Source: Krasilnikovozyma curviuscula (lineage: Eukaryota > Basidiomycota > Tremellomycetes > Cystofilobasidiales > Mrakiaceae). From it: a DNA stretch of 64,000 nucleotides. The notes under the pieces are model-generated. The model saw only the letters and a list, made by a program, of their open reading frames with translations, did no database searches and was not told where the DNA came from. Every line of letters begins with the position of its first letter. The stretch's first letter is position 1. The translations under genes and the position numbers were made by a program. Of the stretch, positions 11,885 to 22,455 are shown in pieces. The DNA lies in NCBI GenBank assembly GCA_014825775.1, contig MVAQ01000065.1, positions 1 through 64,000 on the forward strand, given 5' to 3'.

Positions 11885-13061
11885 ATGCTGAAAGCTTCTA
11901 CCAGAACAATAACCAAGAGTAGCCGAATCCCATCCAGTTCTCCTATTGGTCGTCGCTTCTTCATGGATCAGGCTCAAAAGATGGAATTGCTGAAGTATTC
12001 GACGTGCGAGGTGGGTTACACTTCTTTTTTTTCTAATCCAGAATAATGATCAAGTATTGTTCTGACATAAAACGGATTTCTATGCATCCAGATTTCTGAT
12101 TGCTTGATCCCTCTTGGAATCGTGAATGGAGGATATGTACCAGGTGAGTCGTTTCCAGCGGTGGGGAGAGCCTGCGATTCCCTCTTTCCCTTCGAAACTG
12201 CGAAGAGACGGTACTGATGACTTATCTGGTCCATTTTGCGTATGTATGTAGACATCACCATGAAATCTCCTCCAGTTTGGAAGACACCAGGTCGAAGAAT
12301 TGCGGGGCCAGCGTTCACTTGTCAGGTATGGCTTTCCTAACCTATCCTCTGTCAATATCCCATTCCATGTAAGCCCAAATACAAACCTAACTTCTCTCCC
12401 TCTTCAGATGGTAGAGTTCACAGACACTGAATCACCAAAACCAAAGAACCACTTCGTCGATGAATGCCCATCGGGTTCAATCCTTGTGATTTCTACTCCA
12501 GCTCACGTCAGGTGAGTGAGTCTTCTTGCTACTTACCGTTTCAAAAGATCTCCTAAAACTCACTAAACTTGTGAGAGCGTTTAGATCAGCCTGTTGGGGT
12601 GGGCTGATGTCTACCGCTGCCAAAGCCCAAGGTATTGAAGGCGTGGTCATTGATGGGAGATGCCGAGACATAGTCGAGCACTGGGATTCCGATTTTCCAG
12701 TAAGTTTCTCACTTTTTATGCTGGTTGAGTGATAGGGTGACTGGACCAATGCTTTCTTATCCAGGTCTTCGCCTCAGGCCAATCAACACTTGGCCAATCA
12801 CCCTTCACCCGTCCTTCCGTCCTAGGTGGCCCTCTTACAATTCCCTCTTCTTCTTTCTCCTCAACCCTCCCACCTGTCACAGTCTCAAGTACCACCGACA
12901 TCGTCCTCGCGGACATTGAGGGGGTCGTCATCTTCCCTTCAGCGCTGATGAAGGATATACTGGAACTTGCTGAGAAGAAGAGGAAAGTTGATGATGGGAC
13001 AAAAAGTGATCTAGAGAAGGGCGTGGGAGTTAAGGAGGCTTTCAAGAAATGGAGAGGATGA
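11885..13061 (+). CDS. RraA/HMG-aldolase-like protein
   Basis: After splicing, the exons read DCLIPLGIVNGGYVP, DITMKSPPVWKTPGRRIAGP, AFTCQ and SILVISTPAHV. These lead into the family signature CWGGLMSTAAKAQGIEGVVI followed by DGRCRD, then FASGQSTLGQ and an ADIEGVVIFP segment. This is the RraA-like fold. Fungal members usually act as 4-hydroxy-4-methyl-2-oxoglutarate or oxaloacetate-type lyases with a divalent metal bound near GRxRD; the substrate here is inferred only. The start at 11885 gives a leader rich in Arg, Ser and Thr without acidic residues (MLKASTRTITKSSRIP), compatible with mitochondrial import. An upstream in-frame ATG at 11798 would extend it by 29 residues. The C-terminus is lysine-rich (ELAEKKRKVDD). 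Confidence 0.85.
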
Positions 13062-13658
13062 GTTGCGAAAGGCAAAAATTCGTGAAAGAGGAACTCATTA
13101 CTATCGTACTTCCTGTCTTTTCTGACATCCTTGATTAAATTTCCTTCCCTTTCTCAATAATATCTCGGTGTGGTAGTAGAGAGGGATAAGATCGTCACTC
13201 ATCCGGGTCCTCTAGTCGTTTGGCGGCGCGCGGTTAGATCACATCGATCAAAACAATCGCCAGTTTCGGGCATTCTAGCGATCAGCTTTCCATCAACAAG
13301 ATCAAAGATAAAGTGATTTTTTTTAGAAGAATTTAATATCCCAACAGAAACTTCCCGTCTCGTAGGGCTGTGTGCACTCAGGATCATATCCATGTCCTGC
13401 CGTTGGGGCTCGATCAATTGCCGCCACCACCAACTTTCACAAGCTGTGAAAGCAGTGCCTTCTAACGGCCATTTAAGCAAAGGCTTCAACAGTTAAACAA
13501 GCTGCTCATTGCTCCACCTCAACGCCCCCCCAGGTCTATCCAGCCAACGAGCGGTCTTGAGGTATGTCCCTCGTGCTTTTCAATTTGCGCCAATTCAGTA
13601 AGCCTGATTCTACTTTCCTCAAATCACCCCACTCCTACCCTACCCGTTTGAAGTAACC
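13062..13658. other. Intergenic region between RraA-like gene and Rho gene
   Basis: About 600 nt holding the 3' end of the RraA-like transcript and the promoter and 5' UTR of the Rho gene. Open frames on the minus strand (13199-13489) show no protein-like features. Confidence 0.45.
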
Positions 13659-14853
13659 ATGAGCAAGGCAAAGAATGTCAAGCTACCCACCAGACTAAAG
13701 CTGGTTGCCGTTGGTAAGTCGTGCAAGTCAATAACCGAGTTTGAGCGGCGTGGTGGGAGGATAATACCTGTATCACTGACCCTTTACTGTCCTCCTGCAC
13801 TTGATCATTCTAGGAGATGGTACTTGTGGAAAAACTTGTCTACTCACCACCTTCAGGTGCATCCGATTTCACAAGATAACAACTGAGGGAGTGAGAGGCT
13901 GTACTGAACTTACGGTTAATTTTCTTCACGCTCTGTCTCTCTATTGATCTACAAATAATTGGAAGAAAGAAGGAATTTCCCAAAGTAAGCAGCAGGCAGT
14001 TTTTTCCCTTCTCAACGCTGAAAAGGCTCCATTCGAACCTAATCTGCTCGTCATCTCGTACGCACAAACAGACGTACGACCCAACGATCTTTGATACCTA
14101 CGTCGAAGTCATGGTTCTGCCAGAGTCAAATAAGGAAGTAGAACTCACCCTGTGGGACACTGCTGGGCAAGAGGACTTCAAGACGCTGCGGGGACTATCG
14201 TATCCAGGCTCAAATGTGATTCTCGTGTGCTTCTCCGTCGAGAATCATGACTCGTTCGAGAACATCATTGACCTGGTGCGTTAGTGACTCTCATTTGGTA
14301 TTCATTTTTTCTTCTTCTTGGCTTGTCTCTTACTCCTTTGGTTACCTTTCTGTCTGAATGTTGAACGGCGGTGAATGAAATCCAAAAACAACAGTGGTAC
14401 CCTGAACTGCGTGATCACTGTCCAGGTGTCCCATTTCTACTCGTGGGCTGTAAATCCGACTTGAAACACGATCCAGAAACACTACAGATGTTGGCTGCCA
14501 GTGGGAAGGTCCCAATCACCCAGGCAAAAGTGTGTGGCCCATTGCTCATTTGCCATCATAAATCTCAAGCTTCGCTGAAACCTATTTTTACATCACCGTG
14601 GGGGTTAGGCGACCAACCTTGCCCGTGCTATCGGTGCCAGTGGCTACCTTGAATGCTCAGCTCTCCTCAATGACGGCGTGCAAGAGGTGTTTGAGTGCGC
14701 TGCTAGAGAAGCGCTCCTAGTAAGTACTTTCTCGTTGACCTCTACTTCTCTATTATTCTTATTATCTCAACTTATCAGAAGAAGGAAAAGAACTCGAAAT
14801 TTTACAATGCTGAAGAAGGTGTAGGTGGCGGCTGTGGATGTATTGTGCTTTGA
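13659..14853 (+). CDS. Divergent Rho-family GTPase, C-terminal CIVL
   Basis: Seven exons (13659-13713, 13814-13856, 13966-13984, 14072-14275, 14395-14529, 14609-14719, 14779-14853) join in frame to 213 residues. The start [18 protein letters not shown] leads to the P-loop GDGTCGKT, then [13 protein letters not shown] (switch I), [19 protein letters not shown] (switch II), GCKSDLKHD (guanine specificity; the family usually has TKxDL) and YLECSA. A short Rho-type insert follows the specificity motif. The tail ends CGCIVL, a CAAX box whose final Leu predicts geranylgeranylation. It acts at membranes, probably in polarity or actin control. The substitutions in the P loop, switch I and specificity motif place it outside the canonical Rho1/Cdc42/Rac sequences. 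I cannot assign a subfamily. A 19-nt exon is essential to the reading (separate entry). Confidence 0.92.
13966..13984 (+). other. 19-nt microexon of the Rho GTPase gene
   Basis: AAAGAAGGAATTTCCCAAA is flanked by AAG upstream and GTAAGC downstream. It completes an AG-phase codon and adds RKKEFPK between LLTTF and TYDPTIF, exactly the spacing seen in Rho proteins. Without it, switch I would be shortened and out of frame. Confidence 0.85.
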
Positions 14854-15929
14854 AGGAAACCCCACGCCTCTTTATAGCTTCACAGCTGTCTTCCCTCCCT
14901 TATTCATGTCTTACTTTTCCGTGTTCATAATTGTACCCCTTGGTATATTTGTAATGCATTGAATGTATTATTGTAGATAGTGATCAGCTAATGATTTATG
15001 ATGACTACCGACTTAACGATTTTTTTAAAGTATGCTTTAAGTAAGACCACTACATATTGTAATACATCACCATTAATGTTTCCTGAGCTACGAGCTTAAT
15101 TTCAGCGCCGAAAGTGGGTTGAAAGTGAGCAGAAGCCATTTTGCTCTGACTCTTTCCACAGCTCTCTGCTTTTCGTTGATGCATCTGTGGTATGAACGAC
15201 ATGTTTGAATGATTGGAGTATTGCTATTTCGAAGATTTGCGCTGAACCTAGAGGAAGTAGACGACATGCTTACAGGTGAGGTGGATATGGCAATCACACC
15301 GTCAGTCTTCCTTCTCCCTTTAACAGTTTCGCTTGTCCTTATCGACCTGTCTTGATGAAAAACTCTTTTTTTTTCTTTCCACAGAGTAAGCTGGCAAGCG
15401 TAAATCTTTAGGTCGTCTCATAACTAGCCTTTCATCACCTTGACATGCTGAAACTGAAGGAAATCAGCTCGGCGATAGGTCAACGATGTGTCGTCACGAC
15501 TTCATTCTTGAGATATTTACCGTGTACAGAGCACTGTAATAAGGAACTGTGTAGATCAGGTGTAATAGCTGCGTGCGCGACAATAACCGTAGTTTGTTTT
15601 GAAGCGCTCATTCGATTGAATTTTACCGTGGCATACTTTTAGTCACCTTTCAAACGATATTTATCTATCACTTTGATGAACGAAAGAGGTTTAGCTGAAG
15701 ATTTCATGGCAATTTTCCGGTCTCACAGATCTTTCTCGAAAAAGTCCAGCGGATTCGTGGTGGCGGTGGCCTTCAAGTCCAGGGTTCTTGAGCTCTGACT
15801 AAAAGCTCTTCTGAACCAGCAGCAAACCCGTTCTACATTCTGTTTATATCGAAGAATCCAGAGGAACGTGAAGTGACCGTTGGATCCATCTATCTATCTC
15901 ATCACACCCAATATTCTCGATAATTAAAA
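14854..15929. other. Intergenic region upstream of DnaJ gene
   Basis: About 1.08 kb. It contains the Rho gene 3' flank, AT-rich near 14930-15060, and the DnaJ promoter and 5' UTR. Small frames (for example 15445-15642) have no supporting features. Confidence 0.45.
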
Positions 15930-18123
15930 ATGGTGGTGGAAACGTAAGTCGGCTTCTCCTATCAAGTAGCGTTGTCGGGGTTGCCTGAGGAAGGTTGGAT
16001 ACTTGTAGTGCCTCCTGTGTCTACCCTTGAATAGCCCTGTCTTGTTTATATATTATAACGAAGGAACAAGTCGCTGACGAACCTTTTATCACTCCCTTTC
16101 GCTGTCAAAATTCAATTCGCCCCCTTACGAATCTGGACGAACTGCTGGATCCGTCTTTCATAGTAAATACTAGTGAGTTTTGATAGCTCTTGATCTGATT
16201 CCTGGTGTCTTTGGCTAGCGAACTGATCTGAACACAACTCCCTTTTTTCCCCAACTCGCCTCTGCTCACTCGCGGCTCGGCCACTCACTTGAAATCTCGT
16301 TGCTGGAACATTGTCACCTATCTTTAGTGATCTGCTTGGTGCCAACCCAACAGACAGCGAAGAACAATTGAAGAAGGCCTACAGGAAAAAGTGAGTTTTA
16401 GTGTTCAGCTGCCTCCAGCTTCAGGCGGGAAGAAGGAACGAAATTTGTTTGCTGAAGAAAAATCCTCTATGACGTTTTGCAACAGAGCTCTCCGATTGCA
16501 TCCTGATAAGGGTGGTGACCCAGAAGCTTTCAAGGAAGTTACACATGCGTAAGTTGTTGTCTTGGAATTGAGGCCTTTCCTCATTGGTTATTCAGCAGCT
16601 TGTGCACCGCTGTTCTCTCTTTTGCTTACTAATCTTGTTATTCTGATTTGACATGTAGCTATGAAGTTCTTTCTGATCCACAAAAGCGTAACATGTGAGA
16701 CTCAAACATAGTTAACCTCAGGATCATTCAAGCGCCTGTTTCTGATGATTTCTCTTTCTTTCATCTCATTCAAGCTACGATCAAGCTGGTGAAGAGGGAC
16801 TTTCTGGTGGAGGAGGAATGGGTGGTGGAATGGACGCTCAGGATCTTTTCTCCCAGCTGTTCGGTGGTGGAGGCGGAGGAGGAGTACGTTTCCCACCGTT
16901 GTTGACCAGCCTGCCGAATTCACTTCTCTAACAAATTGCTCTGTTTATTTCCCAGCCTTTCGGTTTTGGAGGAGGAGGTCGTCGGGGACCAACCGGGCCC
17001 AAGAAAGGAAAAGATCTCTTACATCGCATCAATGTCTCCCTCACCGACCTCTACAAAGGAAAAGTCACAAAGCTTGCTCTCCAGAAGCACGTTATTTGTG
17101 CTCCATGTGAAGGAAGAGGTGGTAAAGAAGGTGCCGTTAAAAAGTGTACGACTTGTAATGGTCAGGGTGTCAGAGTTATGTTGAGACAGGTGAGTTGTAC
17201 TTTTGGTATCTTCTGACATTCCGCGATTCATTCTCGCTGACGTTCTCCCCCCTCCCCCTCAAGCTTGGTCCAATGATGCAGCAAATTCAACAACCTTGCC
17301 CAGACTGTGAAGCAACGGGAGAAATAGTCGATCCTAAGGGCAGATGTGTTCACTGCAAGGGTAAAAAGGTGACTTCCGAGCGTAAAGTTCTTGAAGTCCA
17401 CATCGACAGAGGAATGAAGAATGGAGAGACAATTGTCTTCAGAGGAGAATCCGATCAGTCACCTGGTACCGTTCCAGGTGATGTCGTTATCCAGATTGAG
17501 GAGAAGCCACATGAGAAGTTTACGAGAAGAGGAGACGATTTGATCACTGAAGTCAAGATTGATCTCTTGACTGCTCTTGCTGGTGGTGAAATCTCAATCT
17601 TGCATCTGGACGACAGAGCTATTAAAGTCGAAATCAAGCCGGGCGAAGTCATCAAGGATGGTGCGTTCTGGTTTTCATGTTCTGCCTCTTCATCTTATCG
17701 CTGACCACTCTTGTTTCATGTGTCACCAACAGGTTCTCTCAAGATTATCAGACAGCAGGGAATGCCAGCTCGCCGACACCACGAACTCGGAAACATGTAT
17801 GTCAAGATCCACGTCGAATTCCCAAGCACCATCCCACTCGAAGCCATTCCAGCCCTCGAAGCTGCTCTCCCACCAAGAACACCAGCTGAGACATTCGAAA
17901 GCAACGTACATATTGATGAGGTCGATATGCAAGATGCCCCAGAGAACTACAGTAAAGGTGGAGCTGGCGCAAGAGGAGGACCCATGGAAGACGACGAGGA
18001 TGAGGACGGTGGCCAGCCAGGTGTTCAGTGTGCTCAACGTAAGTTTTTTTCTTTGATATACGTTGGCTGTACCCGTATTTGTGTGTATTAACGCACCATC
18101 GCTTTTGGTTGACTGCAGAATAA
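15930..18123 (+). CDS. YDJ1: Type I DnaJ/Hsp40 co-chaperone, Ydj1-like, CAAX-tailed
   Basis: Spliced from exons beginning 15930-15943, 16164-16172, 16328-16390 and 16486-16548. The protein starts MVVETKYYDLLGAN and carries HPDKGGDPEAFKEV in the J domain, then a Gly-rich linker (GGGGMGGG). The four zinc repeats CAPCEGRG, CTTCNGQG, CPDCEATG and CVHCKGKK follow, then the client-binding C-terminal domains (RRGDDLITEVKIDLLTALAG) and an acidic tail. The last coding exon supplies only two bases and the stop, giving CAQQ, a farnesyl-type CAAX box like that of yeast Ydj1. Its role is stimulation of cytosolic Hsp70 on the cytosolic face of ER and other membranes. The 9-nt second exon and the splice-dependent tail are unusual and described separately. 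It is convergent with the GMC gene. Confidence 0.95.
16164..16172 (+). other. 9-nt microexon of the DnaJ gene
   Basis: TAAATACTA lies between TTTCATAG and GTGAGT. Joined to 15943 and 16328, it completes Thr, adds Lys-Tyr and starts a second Tyr, giving ETKYYDLLG at helix I of the J domain. Skipping it would leave ETDLLG and lose three conserved residues. Confidence 0.85.
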
Positions 18124-18693
18124 ACACCACTTTCTTTGGCATATTGCATAGCCGTTTCCGTATGATTTTGAGATGTTCTTACGTACACCTTCCATTATAG
18201 ATTTCCGTCTCAGTCCAAATGTGAACAAATAAGTCATTTTCTCTCCCGAAGCCGCACTGCCTCAGGGTGACTGGAGGGCTCCGGCTAGCGCGTTGCCTTG
18301 GACCGCTACGTTTTTCTTTTCTTTTCCTTTTTGCGCATTGGCTTTGCCTTCCTTTTCGTTACTCTATTCACAGAGAGCTGACCGCCTTTTGACAGTTCTT
18401 TCTCAAGTCAAGTTGGAAAACTGAGATGTAAGAGAAAGAAATTGTGGTTCGTGGTCAAACAGACGAGGGCTTCCGACGTATATTGTTTTCTTACTTTAGA
18501 AACCATGATCCAAGTCTTTTGACTAAAAAAATAAACTTTCCATAAGCGATGCTAGATTGCTATGTACCAGGACTATGAACTACATTTTTGCTAGAACTAC
18601 AATAAAACACGAATGTCCTGATGCGATGCTATTGATTTTTGGAGTCTGTGCGTCGTTAACTACCTGTTATTATGATTTTGATATAGAATATAA
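18124..18693. other. Convergent 3' flanks of DnaJ and GMC genes
   Basis: About 570 nt with T-rich and AT-rich stretches typical of 3' untranslated regions. No coding signal. Confidence 0.5.
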
Positions 18694-21623
18694 TTAAGAA
18701 GTGGTCCAGACTTGGTTATTGTTTCCCGTTGAGCACTGAAAGAAAAGAAGAAGAGGTCAATTCGACGAGCGCCTATGACTCTGAAAATTGAAAGAGGAAC
18801 TTACCGAATAAGTCTGGATGATATTTCCGTCATCCAAAGATCCCGAAGTCAGATCCATACACTGACCCTGACCATTCACTGCAATCCTGTTGTCGTCTGT
18901 GAAGTACCAGTTCTGTGCAGCAAGACCGTCGTAGCACTGCCAGATTTTCAAGCCGATGTTGTTGCCGATGGCACCGGCATCGATGCAAAAGTTGGTATTG
19001 GATGCTAGTTTGATCTTGGTTTCACCCTTGCTGAGGACCCACCCTTGGTTGGAAGAGCCGGGATAGCAGTCGTACAGCTGAATCGGGGTGCCGTTGGCGA
19101 TGACGCCGTTTTGGACATCCAAACACTTAGCTGTGTTGCCATTGGGATTGATATGGACACTCGAGGGGGTTGGAGTGGATGACGAAGATGGGGAGGAGGA
19201 TGTGGATGAGACGGTTGAAGAGACTGATGAGGTGATCGAGGCAGAAACAGATGTGGTGGAAGAGGCGATGGCGGAGGAAGTTGACGATGGAGCTGCTGAT
19301 GAGGAAGTTGGAGTATTAGGCTTGTCGGCCTTGATGAGATCCGCAGCACGTTCAGACAGGCCGTACAGGACACTCATTAGGTGAGATGAGACTTGGAACG
19401 GAAGCACAGATGCGTCCACCACACGGAGACCAGTGGTTCCGTAGACTTTATAAGAAGAGTCAAGACCTCCTCCAAGATCTTGAGAAGCCATTTGAACAGT
19501 TCCGACTATTACGGAACAACTCGTCAGTACCTCATCGCATCGGTAGTCAGCCGAAGTACCTACTTGGATGCCAGTTCGATCGATAATTAGTTTTTGACCA
19601 GTTCACGTAATCAGTAAGCGAAGCATCAGAAGCCACCGAAGAACCAGGAGCTGACTCCCCGGTAACATGCGAGCTCATTGGTGCAGTGTACGACGTTGTT
19701 CTAGTGAACTTGACCGTTGCACCCTGCGCGAGGCTATCGAACTCGTTGGAGAAGTACTTGGGATCAACAGAGATACTCTTGGAGTAAGGGTCGTTGTTGT
19801 TGACTTTGACAGAGCCACGTGCGAATGGAAGAAGGTACCTGTGAAACGAAAGATGGCCAGTATGATAATGTCAGCATCATTCGACCATAGCATAAAGAAC
19901 GATCGAGTTGCAACTCACCAAGAGTCGTAACCAAGAGTAGAGTCGTAAGTATAATCGAAACTCTCCGAGATAGCAGCTCCCTTGTTCAAAATCCAGTCTC
20001 TCTGAATCTTCAAGGTAGCCAGCAAGCCAGACTGACTGGCGGTAGTTCCAGCGTTGACAGCGTCCTGAGCATACTGCGCAAGTTTATCGTCCGTCAATAG
20101 GGCATTGGCAGTGTTTAGGTCGTCTCCGGTGAAGAGGTTAGCGAAAGTAGGGAAGAGAATGCCTTGGCCAGCGCCTCGCGTGCCTTGGAACGAGAATGTC
20201 GAGGTTGTCGTAGTTTGGTCCAAAAGATTCTTTCCGACGGCTGCGTTGTCCACAATTTGAGTAATGCCAGCAGCTGAAAGTACGTCAGATGGTCCAATAC
20301 CAGAGTCTTCGTTGAAGCGAGAGGTAAGCTTGTATTTCGTTTTTGGAAACGAGGACTGGGAGATGATCAACTCACACTGAAGAATGGCAGGAGTAGCTAG
20401 AGCACCGGCAGCAAGGATGACTTCGTAGTTAGCGTTAGCATTATAAGTGTTGGATTTCTCATCTCTGTACTCGACCCCAGTTGCTTTAGGAGTACCAGAC
20501 CCGGTCGAGAGGTTGACTTTTCCGCAAGTGGCACCGGCGAGGATGGTTAGGTTTGGTCTTGACTTTTGGTAGAGATAAGAGCGGTCTGAAGCGAAAAAAA
20601 TGAAGATGGTTCATTGGAAGGAAAATCAGACGGAGAGAGGCAGAGATCTTACAGGCATCACTTCGCACACTTCCAAGACGAGTGTTCATCACTGGCGCAA
20701 TATCAGCTGGATTACCACAAGTCAAGTCATAAGCATATGAGAGTCCCAGACTCAAAGCAGTAGAGTTGAAATCTTTCTCGATCGTAGCTGGCATGCCTGA
20801 AGGATCGTACTCGATCTCCACTGGGCCGGTTGTACCATGACACGATGGATCGTAAGTGACTCCGTCGGATGCTTGAGATGAGGAAGGTGGGTTTCCAGTC
20901 TCTGCTTTGAGCATGTATTGCTGCAGACTAGCCCAGTTCAGACCGGTGTTTCCAAGAGACTCGAGCGCGTCGATCTGGAAGTCGTGGGGCTTTGTAAAGG
21001 CCTGTTTCGAAGACGAGAAGTCCACCTGTAAATAAATAGAAGATGCAAAATGCAAAAGATGGAGGAAGCACTCACCATACCATTGATCGTGGTAGAGCCT
21101 GGATTGGACAGAGTTACAAAAACAGGCGTCAGATAGACCGCTCCACGAATGAGTAGATTCAGCAGGCTGGAAAAGGTGTAGTGATCCATTACTGACCTCC
21201 GAGTGCTCGCCCAGCTCTTATAGTCTGAGCTTTGTCATCAGCAGAGGATTGCGCGACGGTCTGTGAATAACAAGGAGAATCTGGGTGAGTGTGAGCTTCC
21301 TAAAGGAGCGAAGAATCACGAACCTGATACTGCCAGTCCAACCAAGTTCCAAATGTGCTCTGATACTGAGAAGCGTCTGTGACACCTGCTCTACCCTCCT
21401 CATCGTATCCAGCTTCGACCAGCAGAACGCTTGTTGTCGAATCTTCAGTCAACCTTGATGCCAGCACTGACCCTCCCAGCCCACCACCACAGATGATGTA
21501 GTCGTAGCTTTTGCCATTGACTGTTGAGCCATCGTAGATCAGGTCCCTCTTGAAGTGGTTGTGGGGAACAGCAAGCACAAACGTCGAGGACGCGGCGAGA
21601 ACAACAGGGAGCAACCTCAGCAT
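18694..21623 (-). CDS. Secreted GMC oxidoreductase with C-terminal ricin-B lectin domain
   Basis: A multi-exon minus-strand gene. The N-terminus MLRLLPVVLAASSTFVLAVP is a signal peptide. It is followed by the FAD-binding start YDYIICGGGLGGSVLASRL, a VLLVEAGYD strand and, across an intron near 21110-21185, the GMC signature GRALGGSTTINGM. The active-site region reads NWHPIGTVQMASQDLGG, with His at the usual place after splicing near 19505-19565. VVDASVLPFQVSSHLMSVLYG carries the second catalytic position, then SERAADLIK. After a Ser/Thr/Pro-rich linker (about 19185-19320) comes a lectin domain with CLDVQNG, WVLSKGE, CIDAG, NWYFTDD and CMDLTSG repeats, ending NNNQVWTTS. It likely oxidises an alcohol or sugar outside the cell while bound to carbohydrate; substrate and electron acceptor cannot be read from sequence. 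Confidence 0.92.
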
Positions 21624-22362
21624 GTCAGCTGTGTTCGTTTTGAAAGTTGGGGTGGGGGTGTATGGAGCAGGAGGAAGAAAGAGAGGAGAGTCGTTGGCTT
21701 CTTATATACAAGGCGTCCATGGGACCGATCGGGTCCCTGTGTCGCAAAAATAGTGGGGGCTTGCTTGGAAAAAATGGCGGGAGCGGTGCATGTCTGTCAC
21801 CCCGGCGTTGTTCTCTTCCAAAGGAGATTCCAGGCTCAGAGATCCATACAATGATCCAGGGATAATGATAAAGCAGACTTATTGAATACAGTGAGGAATA
21901 CAGTGAAGATAAGAAGGCAAGGAAGGCGTTTTCGGAAGCCTCCTGGCGCAAGAAGCATTTGAAGTTGACGCCTCTGGATTTCTTCGAGGACAACGTTTGG
22001 GTGACTGACGGAGGTCACCCACCCCCTTGGCAGAGCCTCGTTTGAGCATATGCTAACCTTCGACGTAAGTCTAATGACGTATCCAATGCTTCTAGGAAGA
22101 ATTGACTCAGAATTGAAAACAGGCTATGTAAAGTACTGTTTTGGCAAAGGGCTGGGAGGGAGTAGAAGGAGTACGGTACGTCTACCTGTGGAGTGCGTTT
22201 TGGTGTGATACGTTGACCAACTAAATGACCTCTTCGGTTTCAGAGCTGCTGGAAATTTTTTCTAAAACCAGTGTGAATCCATAGAACCTTCCACGGCACG
22301 TATGGTTCCAATAAATAAATACATTGTGACTGGGCCTTGACAGAGGGCCAACTAACATCAGC
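21624..22362. promoter_or_regulatory. GMC promoter region
   Basis: About 740 nt upstream of the GMC start and ahead of tRNA-Lys. A TATA-like stretch (TTATATACA at 21701-21709) lies about 80 nt upstream of the GMC ATG, but I cannot show it functions. No coding frame is supported. Confidence 0.4.
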
Positions 22363-22455
22363 GCCCTGCTAGCTCAATCGGTAGAGCGTCAGACTCTTAA
22401 CACAGTCAGCAGATGGCAAATCTGAAGGTTGCGGGTTCGACCCCCGCGTGGGGCT
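22363..22455 (+). tRNA. Second tRNA-Lys (anticodon CUU) with intron
   Basis: Same mature sequence as the copy at 6250-6342: acceptor GCCCTGC, anticodon CTT, T arm GGTTCGACCCC. The intron differs by a single base (GCAAATC here, GCATATC there). It is followed closely by TTTTT (about 22465). Confidence 0.95.
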
